64,000 nt of DNA from positions 141,382 through 205,381 of the forward strand of contig NZ_MKUD01000045.1 of NCBI RefSeq assembly GCF_001898575.1. The letters are read 5' to 3'. Below are positions 8,327 through 16,839 of this stretch, piece by piece. The translations under genes and the position numbers were made by a program. Below the pieces are notes generated by a model, which was not told where the DNA came from, searched no databases, and was given only the letters and a program-made list of their open reading frames with translations. The DNA comes from Spirosoma sp. 48-14 (GTDB lineage: Bacteria; Bacteroidota; Bacteroidia; Cytophagales; Spirosomataceae). Numbering within the stretch: the stretch's first letter is position 1; each line of letters begins with the position of its first letter.

Positions 8327-10033
8327 ATGGCAACGATTGTAAACCGCTACGTAATCCGCCACCTCTCTGGCACCAAAGCTAATCAAGTCGAAGAGTTCGA
8401 TTACAAGAAGTACAATGAACTAACCTTCGGCCGGGCGTCTACCAATGTGGTGCGGTTCGACCCCGAACGCGACGCAGCCGTCTCTCGCGAACATGGCAAA
8501 ATTGTCCGGGAAGCGGGTAAAGAGTTCACCTTCACGGTCGTTGATAACAGTTCACGGAATGGAATTTTCGTCAACAAAAGCCGCATTGCTGGTTCGGCCC
8601 CGATTCAACCCGGCGACGAAATCCAGTTAGGTCAGGGAGGCCCGGTATTCCAGTTCGATCTGAACCCTCGTCCGGCTGAGCTGATGATGAGCACTCGTGT
8701 AGTCGATATTCCAACGTCTATCAAACCCACTACCGAACTGAGCCTTGCCGAAACCGTTGCGGCTGCTTCTGCAAATGACAATGATGTGGCGGTTCCACAG
8801 AAAGTAGGCCTGGGCAAACAAACGGTGGAGCGGATGATGATGACCGAGCGCCGGAAAACCAATAAGTCGGTGCTGGTAGGCGTTGCCGCTCTGCTGGTTG
8901 TCCTCTCTGGCCTAGCCTATGCATTCAAAGACAAAATCAAGCCGGAAGTTAAAACGATAACGATTCACCAGCACGACACCACGAAAATTATCGAACCCGT
9001 TAAAGATGGGCTGAGCCCCGAACAGATCGCTTCGGAAAATACGGCTAAAGTTGTGTTCATTGAATTTGGCTACAAACTGGTTCATACCACGGGCGAAGAC
9101 ATTTACCACGAGTATATGCCGATCAAACAACAAGATGGTTCGATCATTAACAAAGCCGTTTACATTGAAACTGCACCGGGCAAAATTGAACCGCTGCTGG
9201 GCCTGAAACGCGATGTGGCCGTTGGAAAACCCATTGCAATGGTGGGCGCCAGCGGAACCGGATTTGTGATGTCGCCACAGGGGCATATTATGACGAACCG
9301 GCACGTAGCAGCCGCCTGGAATTCATACTATAGCTTTCCACAGGATGCTTTCCCTGGTATTCTGCTGGTTCAGGGAGCCAAAGGATGGGAAATCAGTGCT
9401 CAGCCCGTTCAGGAATTCCGGTGGGTACCCGGCGAAACCCAGTTCTTCGGCAAGAAACCGATGTCGGGGAAAATCATCGATGGCGTCAACACGTACATGG
9501 ATGTCACCTTCAACAAAAACGAACAGCGGTTTCCGGCGCAGGGTAAGCCCATCGTTTCGCAGAAGCATGATGTGGCCGTCATCAAGATCGACATTGGCGA
9601 ATCGCTCACACCTGTAAAAGTGCTCGATGCCGATAAAACGATTGCTCCAGGTCAGCCAATAACGGTAATGGGTTACCCCGGCATCTCGCCTGATGTGTTC
9701 GTCGGTGAGTACTCGTCCGACTTCTCGAATCGTAATCCACAAATTGTGAAAGTCCCTGATGCAACGGTAACTCCCGGCTACATTGGCAAGCTGATTCGTG
9801 GTCAGGCCGCCGGTAAAGCAGCCGCTTACTACAGCGAATTTGGCGACTACTATCAATTGACCGCCAACGCAACAGGAGCAGGTAACAGCGGTGGCCCTGT
9901 ATTCGACAAAAATGGCAATACAATCGGGATCTTCTCTGCCAGCACCAACAGTGGCGATGCCACACGCATCACCTTCGCTATCCCCATCAAATACGGACTG
10001 GAATTAATGGGCCGTCGGCAAGTGGTTGAATAG
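8327..10033 (+). CDS. FHA domain - transmembrane - trypsin-like (S1C) serine protease fusion
   Basis: This 568-residue protein joins a cytoplasmic phosphothreonine reader to a periplasmic protease. The FHA domain (about 8-110) shows the binding residues in FGRAST (34-39), SREH (53-56) and SSRNG (75-79). A single membrane helix spans about 181-199. The protease domain follows with His326 (TNRHV), Asp415 (KHDVAV) and Ser521 (GAGNSGGPVF), a complete catalytic triad. It is the first gene of a plus-strand run with two Ser/Thr kinases and a PP2C phosphatase, so the FHA domain probably docks on those kinases or their targets. Whether phosphopeptide binding regulates the protease is inference. A PDZ domain, usual in DegP/HtrA proteins, is not visible. 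Confidence 0.93.
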   Translation: MATIVNRYVIRHLSGTKANQVEEFDYKKYNELTFGRASTNVVRFDPERDAAVSREHGKIVREAGKEFTFTVVDNSSRNGIFVNKSRIAGSAPIQPGDEIQLGQGGPVFQFDLNPRPAELMMSTRVVDIPTSIKPTTELSLAETVAAASANDNDVAVPQKVGLGKQTVERMMMTERRKTNKSVLVGVAALLVVLSGLAYAFKDKIKPEVKTITIHQHDTTKIIEPVKDGLSPEQIASENTAKVVFIEFGYKLVHTTGEDIYHEYMPIKQQDGSIINKAVYIETAPGKIEPLLGLKRDVAVGKPIAMVGASGTGFVMSPQGHIMTNRHVAAAWNSYYSFPQDAFPGILLVQGAKGWEISAQPVQEFRWVPGETQFFGKKPMSGKIIDGVNTYMDVTFNKNEQRFPAQGKPIVSQKHDVAVIKIDIGESLTPVKVLDADKTIAPGQPITVMGYPGISPDVFVGEYSSDFSNRNPQIVKVPDATVTPGYIGKLIRGQAAGKAAAYYSEFGDYYQLTANATGAGNSGGPVFDKNGNTIGIFSASTNSGDATRITFAIPIKYGLELMGRRQVVE

Positions 10034-10050
10034 AAACAGTGAACAGTAAA

Positions 10051-10090
10051 CGGCTTATGGTAGCGCAACGGCATTCGCTACCATAAGCCG
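10051..10090. repeat. Perfect 15-bp hairpin after the FHA-protease gene
   Basis: CGGCTTATGGTAGCG (10051-10065) pairs perfectly with 10076-10090 around a 10-nt loop. It lies in the 88-bp gap before the first kinase gene. There is no T-run, so it is a hairpin element or processing site rather than a clear intrinsic terminator. The upstream flank (10037-10052) carries the GTGAAC/GTAAAC words seen in other gaps. Confidence 0.7.
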
Positions 10091-10121
10091 AAATCAAACA
10101 ACCGAAAATCCTACCAACGTC

Positions 10122-11336
10122 ATGTCACCCACTCACTCCTTCCTAAATCGCACTGTTGCTGGCTACCGCCTGACTGAGTATGTAGGGGCCGGTGGTATGG
10201 GTGAAGTGTTCAAGGGCACTCATGGTGAAACAGGCCGACAGGCAGCCATCAAAGTGTTGTATCGGCCCGAATTTGCCGCCCGGTTCCGCAACGAAGCCCT
10301 GGTACAAGCCTCGATCTCGCATCCGAACATTGCTGCGCTGTACGATTTCAGCTTGTTAGATGATCGTCCGGCTTTGGTTATTGAATGGATTAACGGTCTG
10401 TCGCTTGATGCGCTGATTCAACGGAAAGGCCGACTGAGTAATGAAGAAGCCACCCGCATTATTAGACAAATTGCTAACGCCATGGCTTACCTGCACCAAA
10501 CGGGCATTGTACACCGAGATCTGAAACCTTCCAATGTTCAGATCCAGCCCAACGGTCAGGTCAAGCTAGTCGATTTCGGGATTGCCAAAGGCCAGTACAG
10601 CCCTCAGTTAACGAAAGTAGGGTATGCCGTTGGAACCACCGAATTTATGGCCCCTGAGCAGTTCCGGGGGCAGGTCGATTCCAAATCGGATATGTGGGCA
10701 CTGGGCGTTATGCTTTACGAAATGACAACCGGCCATTTACCGTTCAACTCAGCCAATCCGCTTCTGCTACGTCAACAAATCGAACGAGCACAATTCACAC
10801 GCCCTCAATTACTTAACCCGACCATTTCACCCGCGCTATCCAACTTGATTTGCCAGTGTTTATCTGTAAATTCGGCCAAAAGACCGGCCGCCGATACGAT
10901 TGAATCACTGCTGGATCACCCGGTTGAATCGGGCTTTATGCTCGAAAAAGCGTTGGCCCAATTCAGCCTGCCCCCCGTCGACTGGTCTTTTGCCAGTCAA
11001 TCGTTTCGGTACTGGCTGGTTGCAATTGTAGCAGGGATCGGTCTAGTGGTTTGGCTGAATAGTCCGCAGAACGAGCCCGAATTAATCAATCGCCCAAAGG
11101 ATACACCTGTAAAACCGCCTGTTCGGTATGAGCAGGTAAAAGTCGAAGTACTTAACGCTGATTATGAGCTTGAACTGGTTTCGCCCGACGGCAGCGTGCA
11201 ATCGCAGGAGCCATTTGTGGTAAACCGAACCCCTGGTCAGCCTACACCCATTACCATTCGTTACCGGGGTGTTGAACAGCAATACACCATACCACCCCAA
11301 GTTAAAGACATTTATCAGTGTTATTTCGACCGATAG
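10122..11336 (+). CDS. Transmembrane Ser/Thr protein kinase (PknB-like)
   Basis: This is a eukaryotic-type kinase of 404 residues that would phosphorylate Ser/Thr on cytoplasmic partners. It has a glycine loop (GAGGMGEVF, 22-30), catalytic Lys44, HRDLKPSN with Asp133, DFG (151-153), and an activation segment ending APEQF (178-182). The kinase domain runs to about 265. One membrane helix (about 297-312) is followed by a short periplasmic tail of about 90 residues (312-404) with no PASTA repeats. It lies 13 bp upstream of the PP2C gene and downstream of the FHA-protease gene, which suggests one transcription unit. All catalytic residues are present, so an active kinase is expected. Confidence 0.95.
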   Translation: MSPTHSFLNRTVAGYRLTEYVGAGGMGEVFKGTHGETGRQAAIKVLYRPEFAARFRNEALVQASISHPNIAALYDFSLLDDRPALVIEWINGLSLDALIQRKGRLSNEEATRIIRQIANAMAYLHQTGIVHRDLKPSNVQIQPNGQVKLVDFGIAKGQYSPQLTKVGYAVGTTEFMAPEQFRGQVDSKSDMWALGVMLYEMTTGHLPFNSANPLLLRQQIERAQFTRPQLLNPTISPALSNLICQCLSVNSAKRPAADTIESLLDHPVESGFMLEKALAQFSLPPVDWSFASQSFRYWLVAIVAGIGLVVWLNSPQNEPELINRPKDTPVKPPVRYEQVKVEVLNADYELELVSPDGSVQSQEPFVVNRTPGQPTPITIRYRGVEQQYTIPPQVKDIYQCYFDR

Positions 11337-11349
11337 CAACGACATCAGC

Positions 11350-12294
11350 ATGAAAAATTTCTTCAAATGGCTATTTGGGCAAGACGAGCCAACAACGATG
11401 CCGGAAACAGCCGAATCGGAACTTGAACAACCAGCTCAGGAAGCCACGCCACCAGCCCCTACGCCGTCGGCCGATGAGATCAACGCTGTGGTGGTTTCCG
11501 ACCTGGGGAATGTCCGCCAGAATAATGAAGATACCGGGTTGTTTGTCCGGCTGGCCGATGAAGGGCTTCGGCGAATAAAAGGGCACCTGCTGCTAGTCGC
11601 TGACGGCATGGGTGGCCATCTGGCCGGTGAAGTGGCGAGTCAGATGGCCGCCGAAATCATAAACCGGGAATATTTTCAGCATGCCGAAACCATCGAGAAA
11701 AGCCTGGGCCGGGCGTTTCAGGTGGCCAACCGCCAGATTTTTGACGAGGCCCGACTGCACGATACGTTCCGGGGTATGGGCACCACCTGCACAGCCATCG
11801 TTGTCCACGACCACCAGATTTATTTTGCCCATGTTGGCGATAGTCGGGCTTATCTGTTCAAATCGGGTCAGTTGATTCAGTTAACCCAGGATCACACCTA
11901 TATTCAGGAATTACTGCGAAAAGGCGGTATAACGCCCGAAGCCGCAGCCAGTCATCCGGAACGTAACGTACTCACCCAGGCCATGGGCACCAAAGCCGAT
12001 ATTCGGGTCGATCTAGGGCGCTGCATTCTCCCGTTCGATCAGGGCGATCGACTGATGCTCTGTTCCGATGGCCTGTATGAATACTGCCTGGAAGCCGATT
12101 TTATCCGCGTGTTGCAACAGGCCGACCTCCACGATGCTGCTGACGAGCTGGTGGCTATGGCCAAGAACCGGGGAGGGCATGACAACATCACGATTGTACT
12201 GGCCGAGCGCATCGACGCCGACGCAGGGGCCACCCCCAAAGAAACCCGCGAATTCGATTTACCTTTCACTCGTGATGTCGAACTTCCTCAATGA
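11350..12294 (+). CDS. PP2C-family Ser/Thr protein phosphatase (Stp1-like)
   Basis: This is a metal-dependent protein phosphatase expected to reverse the adjoining kinases. I start it at ATG 11350 (MKNFFKW), giving 314 residues; an upstream in-frame ATG at 11269 lies inside the previous gene. After a low-complexity Glu/Pro/Ala linker (about 15-50), the PP2C motifs occur in order: SDLGNVRQNNED, LLVADGMGGHLAGE, GMGTTCTA, HVGDSRAYL, LTQDHTY, LTQAMGT, LMLCSDGLYEY and HDNITIVL. The metal-binding Asp residues in these motifs are intact. Its stop overlaps the start of the second kinase gene by 4 bp (ATGA), a sign of coupled translation. No signal peptide, so cytoplasmic. Confidence 0.95.
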   Translation: MKNFFKWLFGQDEPTTMPETAESELEQPAQEATPPAPTPSADEINAVVVSDLGNVRQNNEDTGLFVRLADEGLRRIKGHLLLVADGMGGHLAGEVASQMAAEIINREYFQHAETIEKSLGRAFQVANRQIFDEARLHDTFRGMGTTCTAIVVHDHQIYFAHVGDSRAYLFKSGQLIQLTQDHTYIQELLRKGGITPEAAASHPERNVLTQAMGTKADIRVDLGRCILPFDQGDRLMLCSDGLYEYCLEADFIRVLQQADLHDAADELVAMAKNRGGHDNITIVLAERIDADAGATPKETREFDLPFTRDVELPQ

Positions 12295-14117
12295 CTACGA
12301 CCATGCAATCTCCCATGAGAGGCCGCTTAATCCACCACTACCGCGTTGAATCGCTGCTGGGCGAGGGCGGGATGGGTACCGTTTATCAGGCCATCGATAC
12401 ACATCTCGAACGTCCCGTAGCCGTCAAGATGTTGCATACACACCTCGTCAGCCAGACCTCGTTTATGGAGCGCTTCCGCAACGAAGCGCTGATTCTGGCC
12501 CGGCTCAACCATCCCAACATAGCCGTCGTTTACAACTTTTTGCAGGATGGGTCGGACTATTTCATGGCCATGGAATTTGTGGAGGGCGACAGCCTGGAAG
12601 CGCTGATCCGTAAAGCAGGGGCTTTACCCGCTCCAGTAGCCGCCGAAATTGTCAGACAAGGTCTTGAGGGCCTTTCTCATGCCCACCGGAAAGGTATCTT
12701 ACACCGTGATATCAAACCTGCCAATCTGATGCTGACCCCCGAAGGGACGGTAAAGCTGATGGATTTTGGCATTGCCCGCGTGATCGGCAACCAACGACTG
12801 ACTCAGGTAAACCGTATTGTCGGCACGCTCGAATACATGGCTCCCGAACTAGTACAGGGAGAAGCTCCCTCAGCCGCTTCCGACATCTACGCGATGGGGA
12901 TTCTCCTGTATGAATTACTTTCTGGAAAACTCCCGTTTGCCAGCCGTACCGATTATGCGCTGATGCAGGCTATCGTTCAGGAAAAACCTACTGCGCTTCG
13001 GAAGCTGAATCCACAGGTTCCCAAAGAACTGGAAGCCATTGTCCACAAAGCCCTCGATAAAAATCCAACCAAACGGTTTGCCGATGCTAAGGAGTTTCAG
13101 AAGGCGCTTCAACCGTATTATTCGCAACTGGCCATCCTCGATCCCTCCAAACTGGCCGCTTCAACGCCCGCACCAACAACCGATGTGTGGAATATCCAGC
13201 CTGTTCGGCAAACGGTACTGGCCGCAACAAAAGTAACGCCAGCCGCCACCGAGTCTGGCAGGATTCAACCAGTTATGCGCTGGGCTTCCGACAACTGGCA
13301 AACCTTACTGGCGGGTGGCCTTACGCTGGTGGCGTTTCTGTTCATTGGTCTGATCGTTTTCGACCAGACCGATAAACCACAAACCACAGCCGATCAAACG
13401 CAGACAATTGTGCCGAAAGAGGACATAAAACTGAAGCCCAAGCAACCCGAAACGACGACCGATCAACATCTGACTGAGGTTACACTAGCTCAGGAAACAC
13501 CAACCACCGTTTCAGTTCCTCCACCTACACAACCCAAAACAGTAACGCCCGCTCCGGTAGAGACGAAAGAGAAAGCTCCACAACCGAAAACGGTAGCCCC
13601 AAGGCACTATATAGCCGGGCCTGTAGAGGTAAAAAAATCGGTGGCTGGATCGCCAGTTGCACCATCCGAAACGCCTGCCAATACAGCCACCCCAGTTACC
13701 AAATCCGAATCGGCCCCCGAGACAGTTGCGCCGAAAACAACGGCTCGAAAATCAATTGCCATCCGACGCCTTCGGGTCAATCTGGCGCTGGTAGAAGGGC
13801 TGTCGTCGGATGCCTCACAGGAGGGCCAATCCATTCGTTTTCGGGTTACTGAACCGGTCATTAGCGATGGCGAAGTCGTTATCCAGAGTGGGGCTACTGC
13901 CTATGGCGAAGTAAGTCGCATCAAACGAGCCGATGGCGAAATGTTCCGCAAACGAAGTTTACTGGAGTTTCGTATTAATAGCGTTGACGCCATCAATGGC
14001 AAACGAATTGCCCTCCGATCAGCCACTATCAGCGACGAAGCCAAAGGACAGGCGGTTGTGTTTCGCCCCGGCCAAACCTTCGAGGTTCGCACTGGCGACG
14101 ATGTTCTGAATTTTTAG
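12291..14117 (+). CDS. Transmembrane Ser/Thr protein kinase with C-terminal periplasmic domain
   Basis: This is a second eukaryotic-type kinase, 608 residues long. It shows the glycine loop (GEGGMGTVY, 24-32), Lys46, HRDIKPAN with Asp140, DFG (158-160) and APE (184-186). A helix at about 338-357 crosses the membrane. Outside the cell membrane there is a Pro/Thr-rich spacer (about 360-490, many VTPAP-like runs) and a terminal folded domain (about 490-608) with RFRVTEPVISDGEVVIQSG and GEVSRIKRADG, which resembles the beta-rich domains found at the ends of envelope proteins but has no name I can give with confidence. The spacer may cross peptidoglycan. Translation is coupled to the PP2C gene. 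The periplasmic domain is the likely sensor (inference). Confidence 0.93.
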   Translation: MTTTMQSPMRGRLIHHYRVESLLGEGGMGTVYQAIDTHLERPVAVKMLHTHLVSQTSFMERFRNEALILARLNHPNIAVVYNFLQDGSDYFMAMEFVEGDSLEALIRKAGALPAPVAAEIVRQGLEGLSHAHRKGILHRDIKPANLMLTPEGTVKLMDFGIARVIGNQRLTQVNRIVGTLEYMAPELVQGEAPSAASDIYAMGILLYELLSGKLPFASRTDYALMQAIVQEKPTALRKLNPQVPKELEAIVHKALDKNPTKRFADAKEFQKALQPYYSQLAILDPSKLAASTPAPTTDVWNIQPVRQTVLAATKVTPAATESGRIQPVMRWASDNWQTLLAGGLTLVAFLFIGLIVFDQTDKPQTTADQTQTIVPKEDIKLKPKQPETTTDQHLTEVTLAQETPTTVSVPPPTQPKTVTPAPVETKEKAPQPKTVAPRHYIAGPVEVKKSVAGSPVAPSETPANTATPVTKSESAPETVAPKTTARKSIAIRRLRVNLALVEGLSSDASQEGQSIRFRVTEPVISDGEVVIQSGATAYGEVSRIKRADGEMFRKRSLLEFRINSVDAINGKRIALRSATISDEAKGQAVVFRPGQTFEVRTGDDVLNF

Positions 14118-14156
14118 CTCTAACCATTTATTCACCTGATTTAACGCATCATCCTC

Positions 14157-14795
14157 ATGCAATTCCTTCGCTTTTCTTGTTTACTTCTCTGCCTGAGTTT
14201 TCTTTCATTCAGCAACCTTCAGGCGCAAACCATCCGCCAGCGGTCAACTACCGAAGGGCTGAGTCTGAGTTTACAGGGGCATTACATGGGCTGGTCGTCG
14301 GATTACTTTCAATTTCTGGACGAAAATGCAGGCTCCGGGCCCGGCATTGGTGGGCGGATTGGCTATGGTCTGAACCAACGCTATGAAGTATTCGGCCAGT
14401 ACGATTACACAAGCCTGAACCCGGATAAAATTGCGGGTAAATCGTTTCATTTTTCCCACCTGACGGGCGGAGTTCGTTTTAATTTCTCGGCCACTACGCG
14501 TGCCCTGCGTCCTTATGCCGAACTTGGCTATGTATACCAAACGGGCAAAGCCGATCAGGTACTCAACGTAAGTGGTGGGCGGGATAATTTGCTTTTTAAA
14601 GGCGGAGGCTTACATGTGGGCGCTGGCCTTCAATATTTTGTATCGCTTCCGGTAGCCATCACCTTAAACGGCAGCTTTCAGACCCTGGGCAAATACCCTG
14701 TCTCGTTGAATGGCTTCGATCTCAATCAAAAGGCAGATGTAACCTCATTCCGAATCTCAGCAGGGGTAGCCGTCTATTTAAGTGAATTGTTTTAG
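14157..14795 (+). CDS. Secreted outer-membrane beta-barrel protein
   Basis: This 212-residue protein has a clear signal peptide (ending NLQAQ, cleavage near residue 24) and alternating aromatic/polar strands typical of a small eight-stranded barrel (for example GGRIGYGLNQRYEVFGQYDY, GGVRFNFSATTRALRPYAEL, VGAGLQYFV). It follows the second kinase gene by 39 bp on the same strand, so it probably belongs to the same operon and may be the outer-membrane end of the kinase circuit or simply a reporter of envelope state. The family is an OmpW/OprF-like 'outer membrane beta-barrel protein'; no substrate is evident. Confidence 0.82.
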   Translation: MQFLRFSCLLLCLSFLSFSNLQAQTIRQRSTTEGLSLSLQGHYMGWSSDYFQFLDENAGSGPGIGGRIGYGLNQRYEVFGQYDYTSLNPDKIAGKSFHFSHLTGGVRFNFSATTRALRPYAELGYVYQTGKADQVLNVSGGRDNLLFKGGGLHVGAGLQYFVSLPVAITLNGSFQTLGKYPVSLNGFDLNQKADVTSFRISAGVAVYLSELF

Positions 14796-14806
14796 GGGTA
14801 CAGCCC

Positions 14807-14984
14807 GTAGAGACGCCATACCTGGCGTCTCCCATGCGCCAGCTATACCTGTCATACCTGGCGTCTCCTATGCGCCAGCCATACCTGTCATACCTGGCGT
14901 CTTCTTTGGGCCAGTCATGTCTCCTGCGCGTCAACGAAACCGTAAGACCATCCGGTCAGGAGACGCCAGGTATGGCGTCTCTAC
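14807..14984. repeat. Inverted repeat with nested 36-bp tandem repeat (GAGACGCC type)
   Basis: The outer arms (14807-14832 and 14959-14984, 26 nt) are perfectly complementary, and each arm is itself palindromic around GAGACGCC/GGCGTCTC. Inside, a 36-bp unit starting at 14821, 14857 and (degenerate) 14893 repeats the GGCGTCTC word. The element fills the gap between the barrel gene and ogt. Similar GTAGAGACG...CGTCTCTAC palindromes are, from memory, common between genes in other phyla; a search is needed. Confidence 0.85.
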
Positions 14985-14985
14985 G

Positions 14986-15489
14986 TTAGAACAGACTCAA
15001 CTGCGACGATTTGGCGAAGGCTCCTTCGTGTTCCAGCAACCACTTCTTCCGCCATAGTCCACCGGCATATCCTGTTAATGATCCGTCTGAACCAATGATC
15101 CGATGACAGGGAACAACTATCCAGAGAGGATTGCGTCCGTTAGCGGCTGCTACGGCCCGAATCGCTTTTTCATCGCCAATACGTCGTGATAAGGCCAGGT
15201 AGGATTGTGTTGTCCCAAACGGTACATTGAGCAACGCCTTCCAAACCGTTTGCTGAAATTCGGTTCCTGCCGGATTCAGCAGAAAGTCAAACGATTGCCT
15301 CGTCCCGGCAAAATATTCCTGCAATTGCTGTACTGCCTGCTGAACCGGCTCAGCGATTGCCAGATCTGCCTTGTCTACCGATGCTTCTTCGGTTTGAGAG
15401 ACATCAGTACAGGATATTACCGAGACGCCATCGACATCACCCGAAATGCGAACTAAACCCAGCGGTGACTCAAAAACGACGGTATTCAT
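14986..15489 (-). CDS. ogt: Methylated-DNA-protein-cysteine S-methyltransferase
   Basis: This enzyme repairs O6-alkylguanine by moving the alkyl group to its own cysteine and is consumed in the reaction. I start it at ATG 15489 (MNTVVFESPLG), which aligns with the usual beginning of Ogt; the frame stays open 14 codons further up. The protein is 167 residues. The acceptor Cys128 lies in IVVPCHRIIG, preceded by the helix-turn-helix region TEFQQTVWKALLNVPFGTTQSY and followed by YAGGLWRKKWLL, all typical. It is the last gene of a minus-strand run behind pgl, separated by a hairpin repeat, so cotranscription is uncertain. No Ada-type regulatory domain is present. Confidence 0.95.
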   Translation of the reverse strand: MNTVVFESPLGLVRISGDVDGVSVISCTDVSQTEEASVDKADLAIAEPVQQAVQQLQEYFAGTRQSFDFLLNPAGTEFQQTVWKALLNVPFGTTQSYLALSRRIGDEKAIRAVAAANGRNPLWIVVPCHRIIGSDGSLTGYAGGLWRKKWLLEHEGAFAKSSQLSLF

Positions 15490-15520
15490 GGCAGATAGGC
15501 TTGTAACCCGTTGCAAATGA

Positions 15521-15600
15521 TTGAACCGCAAGGACGCGAGGGCACAAAGAACCGTTTATTATTTTCCAATTCTTTGCGTCTTCGCGTCCTGGCGGTTCAA
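15521..15600. repeat. Intergenic inverted repeat, AACCGCAAGGACGC type
   Basis: Two 30-nt arms (15521-15550, 15571-15600) match as inverted copies at about 26 of 30 positions around a 20-nt AT-rich loop. The words (GGACGC, CAAAG, TTCGCGTCC) resemble intergenic hairpins I remember from several bacterial phyla. The element sits between pgl and ogt. Confidence 0.8.
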
Positions 15601-15607
15601 TTTCAGT

Positions 15608-16336
15608 TTATTTCTTTGTTATCAATTCAGCCGCCTGGGCATCGACCAGCCAGACGAGTTCACCCTGCGTTGGTTTGATAACCTGCGATGGATATTGATC
15701 GGGGTTGTATTCACCTTCCAGTACTTCCTTAAGCGGTACCGCTTTCTTGGGCCCAGCTACCAGAAACGCTATGCAACTGGCCCGGTTCACAATAGGCGCG
15801 GTCAGCGTAAGCCGGTACATAGTCTGCTGAGTCAGGAAATAGGCTTTTGTCCAGGCCGTTTGTTCATGTACGACTTCGGTGCCGGGAAACAGGGAGAGTG
15901 TATGTCCATCGTCGCCCATACCGAGCAGTACCAGATCGAACGTTGGGCCAGATTCCCCGAAATAGTCATGTAAAACCCGGTCGTAATCGGCCGCAGCCGC
16001 ATCAGGCTCCAGGTCGGTGCGCCAAACGTGTATCTGCGATTCAGGTGTGTAGACGTGACCCAGCAATGTATCATAAGCCATACCGGCATTGTTCTGTGGA
16101 TCATCGATCGGTACGTAGCGTTCGTCGCCCCAGAAGACATGCAACTGTAACCACGGAATTTGCTCGACATAAGGCGATTTGGCCAGCAGTTCATGTAAGG
16201 CTTTGGGTGTGCTGCCCCCCGATAACGCAATCGTAAACCGATCCTGTTTTTTAAGTACGTCCTTGATCCGCTTTGTAATAAACTCGGCCGCTGCTTTTGC
16301 CAGATCGGCTGGATTCTTTTTTACAATCAGTTGCAT
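15608..16336 (-). CDS. pgl: 6-phosphogluconolactonase
   Basis: This enzyme hydrolyses 6-phosphogluconolactone to 6-phosphogluconate, the second step of the oxidative pentose phosphate pathway. The 242-residue protein is of the SugarP isomerase-like (DevB) type, with the phosphate-binding LSGGSTPKALHELLA, the central VFWGDERYVP and LGMGDDGHTLSLFPG, the last carrying the likely catalytic His. Length matches the family. It lies downstream of zwf and a cupin gene on the same strand. The gap to the cupin gene holds a hairpin repeat, which may modulate readthrough. Cytoplasmic. Confidence 0.96.
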   Translation of the reverse strand: MQLIVKKNPADLAKAAAEFITKRIKDVLKKQDRFTIALSGGSTPKALHELLAKSPYVEQIPWLQLHVFWGDERYVPIDDPQNNAGMAYDTLLGHVYTPESQIHVWRTDLEPDAAAADYDRVLHDYFGESGPTFDLVLLGMGDDGHTLSLFPGTEVVHEQTAWTKAYFLTQQTMYRLTLTAPIVNRASCIAFLVAGPKKAVPLKEVLEGEYNPDQYPSQVIKPTQGELVWLVDAQAAELITKK

Positions 16337-16355
16337 AAATTAATAGTTTGGGGTC

Positions 16356-16424
16356 AAACACGGAGGCACAGCGAACACAGGGTTTCAGTTTCAACCGCTC
16401 TGTGTTTGCTGTGCCTCCGTGTTT
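16356..16424. repeat. Intergenic inverted repeat, AACACGGAGGCACAG type
   Basis: Arms of 25 nt (16356-16380 and 16400-16424) are complementary at 24 of 25 positions, with a 19-nt loop. The words resemble the single arm at 62981-63020. It lies 7 bp from the stop of the cupin gene and 19 bp from the start of pgl. Confidence 0.85.
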
Positions 16425-16431
16425 AAAAGCC

Positions 16432-16779
16432 TTATTTACTCACGAAATCTTCGCGCATAGGCGTAAAAATATCGACCAGTACACCCGCGTCGACGCAGAC
16501 AGCGCCGTGCCAGACATTCGATGGAATGTAATAGGCATCACCTTCTCGAACCGTTCGAGTTTCGTCACCGATGGTAATATCGAAAGCTCCACTGGCCACA
16601 TAACTCATCTGCGTATGATGGTGGCTGTGTGGGGTACCGATACCACCCGTCTCGAAGGCTACTTTGACCATCATCAGGTTGGCATCGTAGGTCATAATTT
16701 TACGCTTCACCCCCTCGCCTACCGTTTCCCACGGTAGCGTCTGATCATCGACAAAAAGGGCAGCAAGTTGGCTGGTCAT
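16432..16779 (-). CDS. Small cupin-domain protein
   Basis: This is a 115-residue single-domain cupin. The first motif (GGIGTPHSHHHTQMSYVASGAF) supplies His, His and Glu/Gln-type metal ligands, and the second (IPSNVWHGAVCVDAGVLVDIF) supplies the final His. Proteins of this kind bind a metal and act as small isomerases, dioxygenases or sugar sensors. It sits between zwf and pgl on the same strand, which suggests a role tied to the pentose phosphate pathway, but no reaction can be named from sequence. Confidence 0.85.
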   Translation of the reverse strand: MTSQLAALFVDDQTLPWETVGEGVKRKIMTYDANLMMVKVAFETGGIGTPHSHHHTQMSYVASGAFDITIGDETRTVREGDAYYIPSNVWHGAVCVDAGVLVDIFTPMREDFVSK

Positions 16780-16806
16780 AGTAACAGTTTACAATTTTCT
16801 GTTCAT

Positions 16807-16833
16807 AGTTCACAGTTGGCTGACGCGTGAACT
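16807..16833. repeat. Short hairpin with GCTGACGC loop
   Basis: AGTTCAC (16807-16813) pairs with GTGAACT (16827-16833); the loop holds GCTGACGC (16819-16826), an octamer also found in the hairpin gaps at 29745, 60904 and 63763. The flanks repeat CAGTTTAC words. It fills the 60-bp gap between zwf and the cupin gene. Confidence 0.55.
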
Positions 16834-16839
16834 GTTTAC

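Noticed and set aside
8327..14795. Type VI secretion control genes
   Set aside because: No Tss, Hcp or VgrG genes lie within the window, and the FHA protein is fused to a protease, so the parallel is only in the kinase, phosphatase and FHA set.
14722..14934. Minus-strand frame with repeated DARYDRY peptide
   Set aside because: The repeats come from the 36-bp tandem units of the GAGACGCC element, not from a protein family.
14807..14984. Possible CRISPR array
   Set aside because: The 36-bp units are directly joined without spacers and lie inside an inverted repeat; there are no cas genes.
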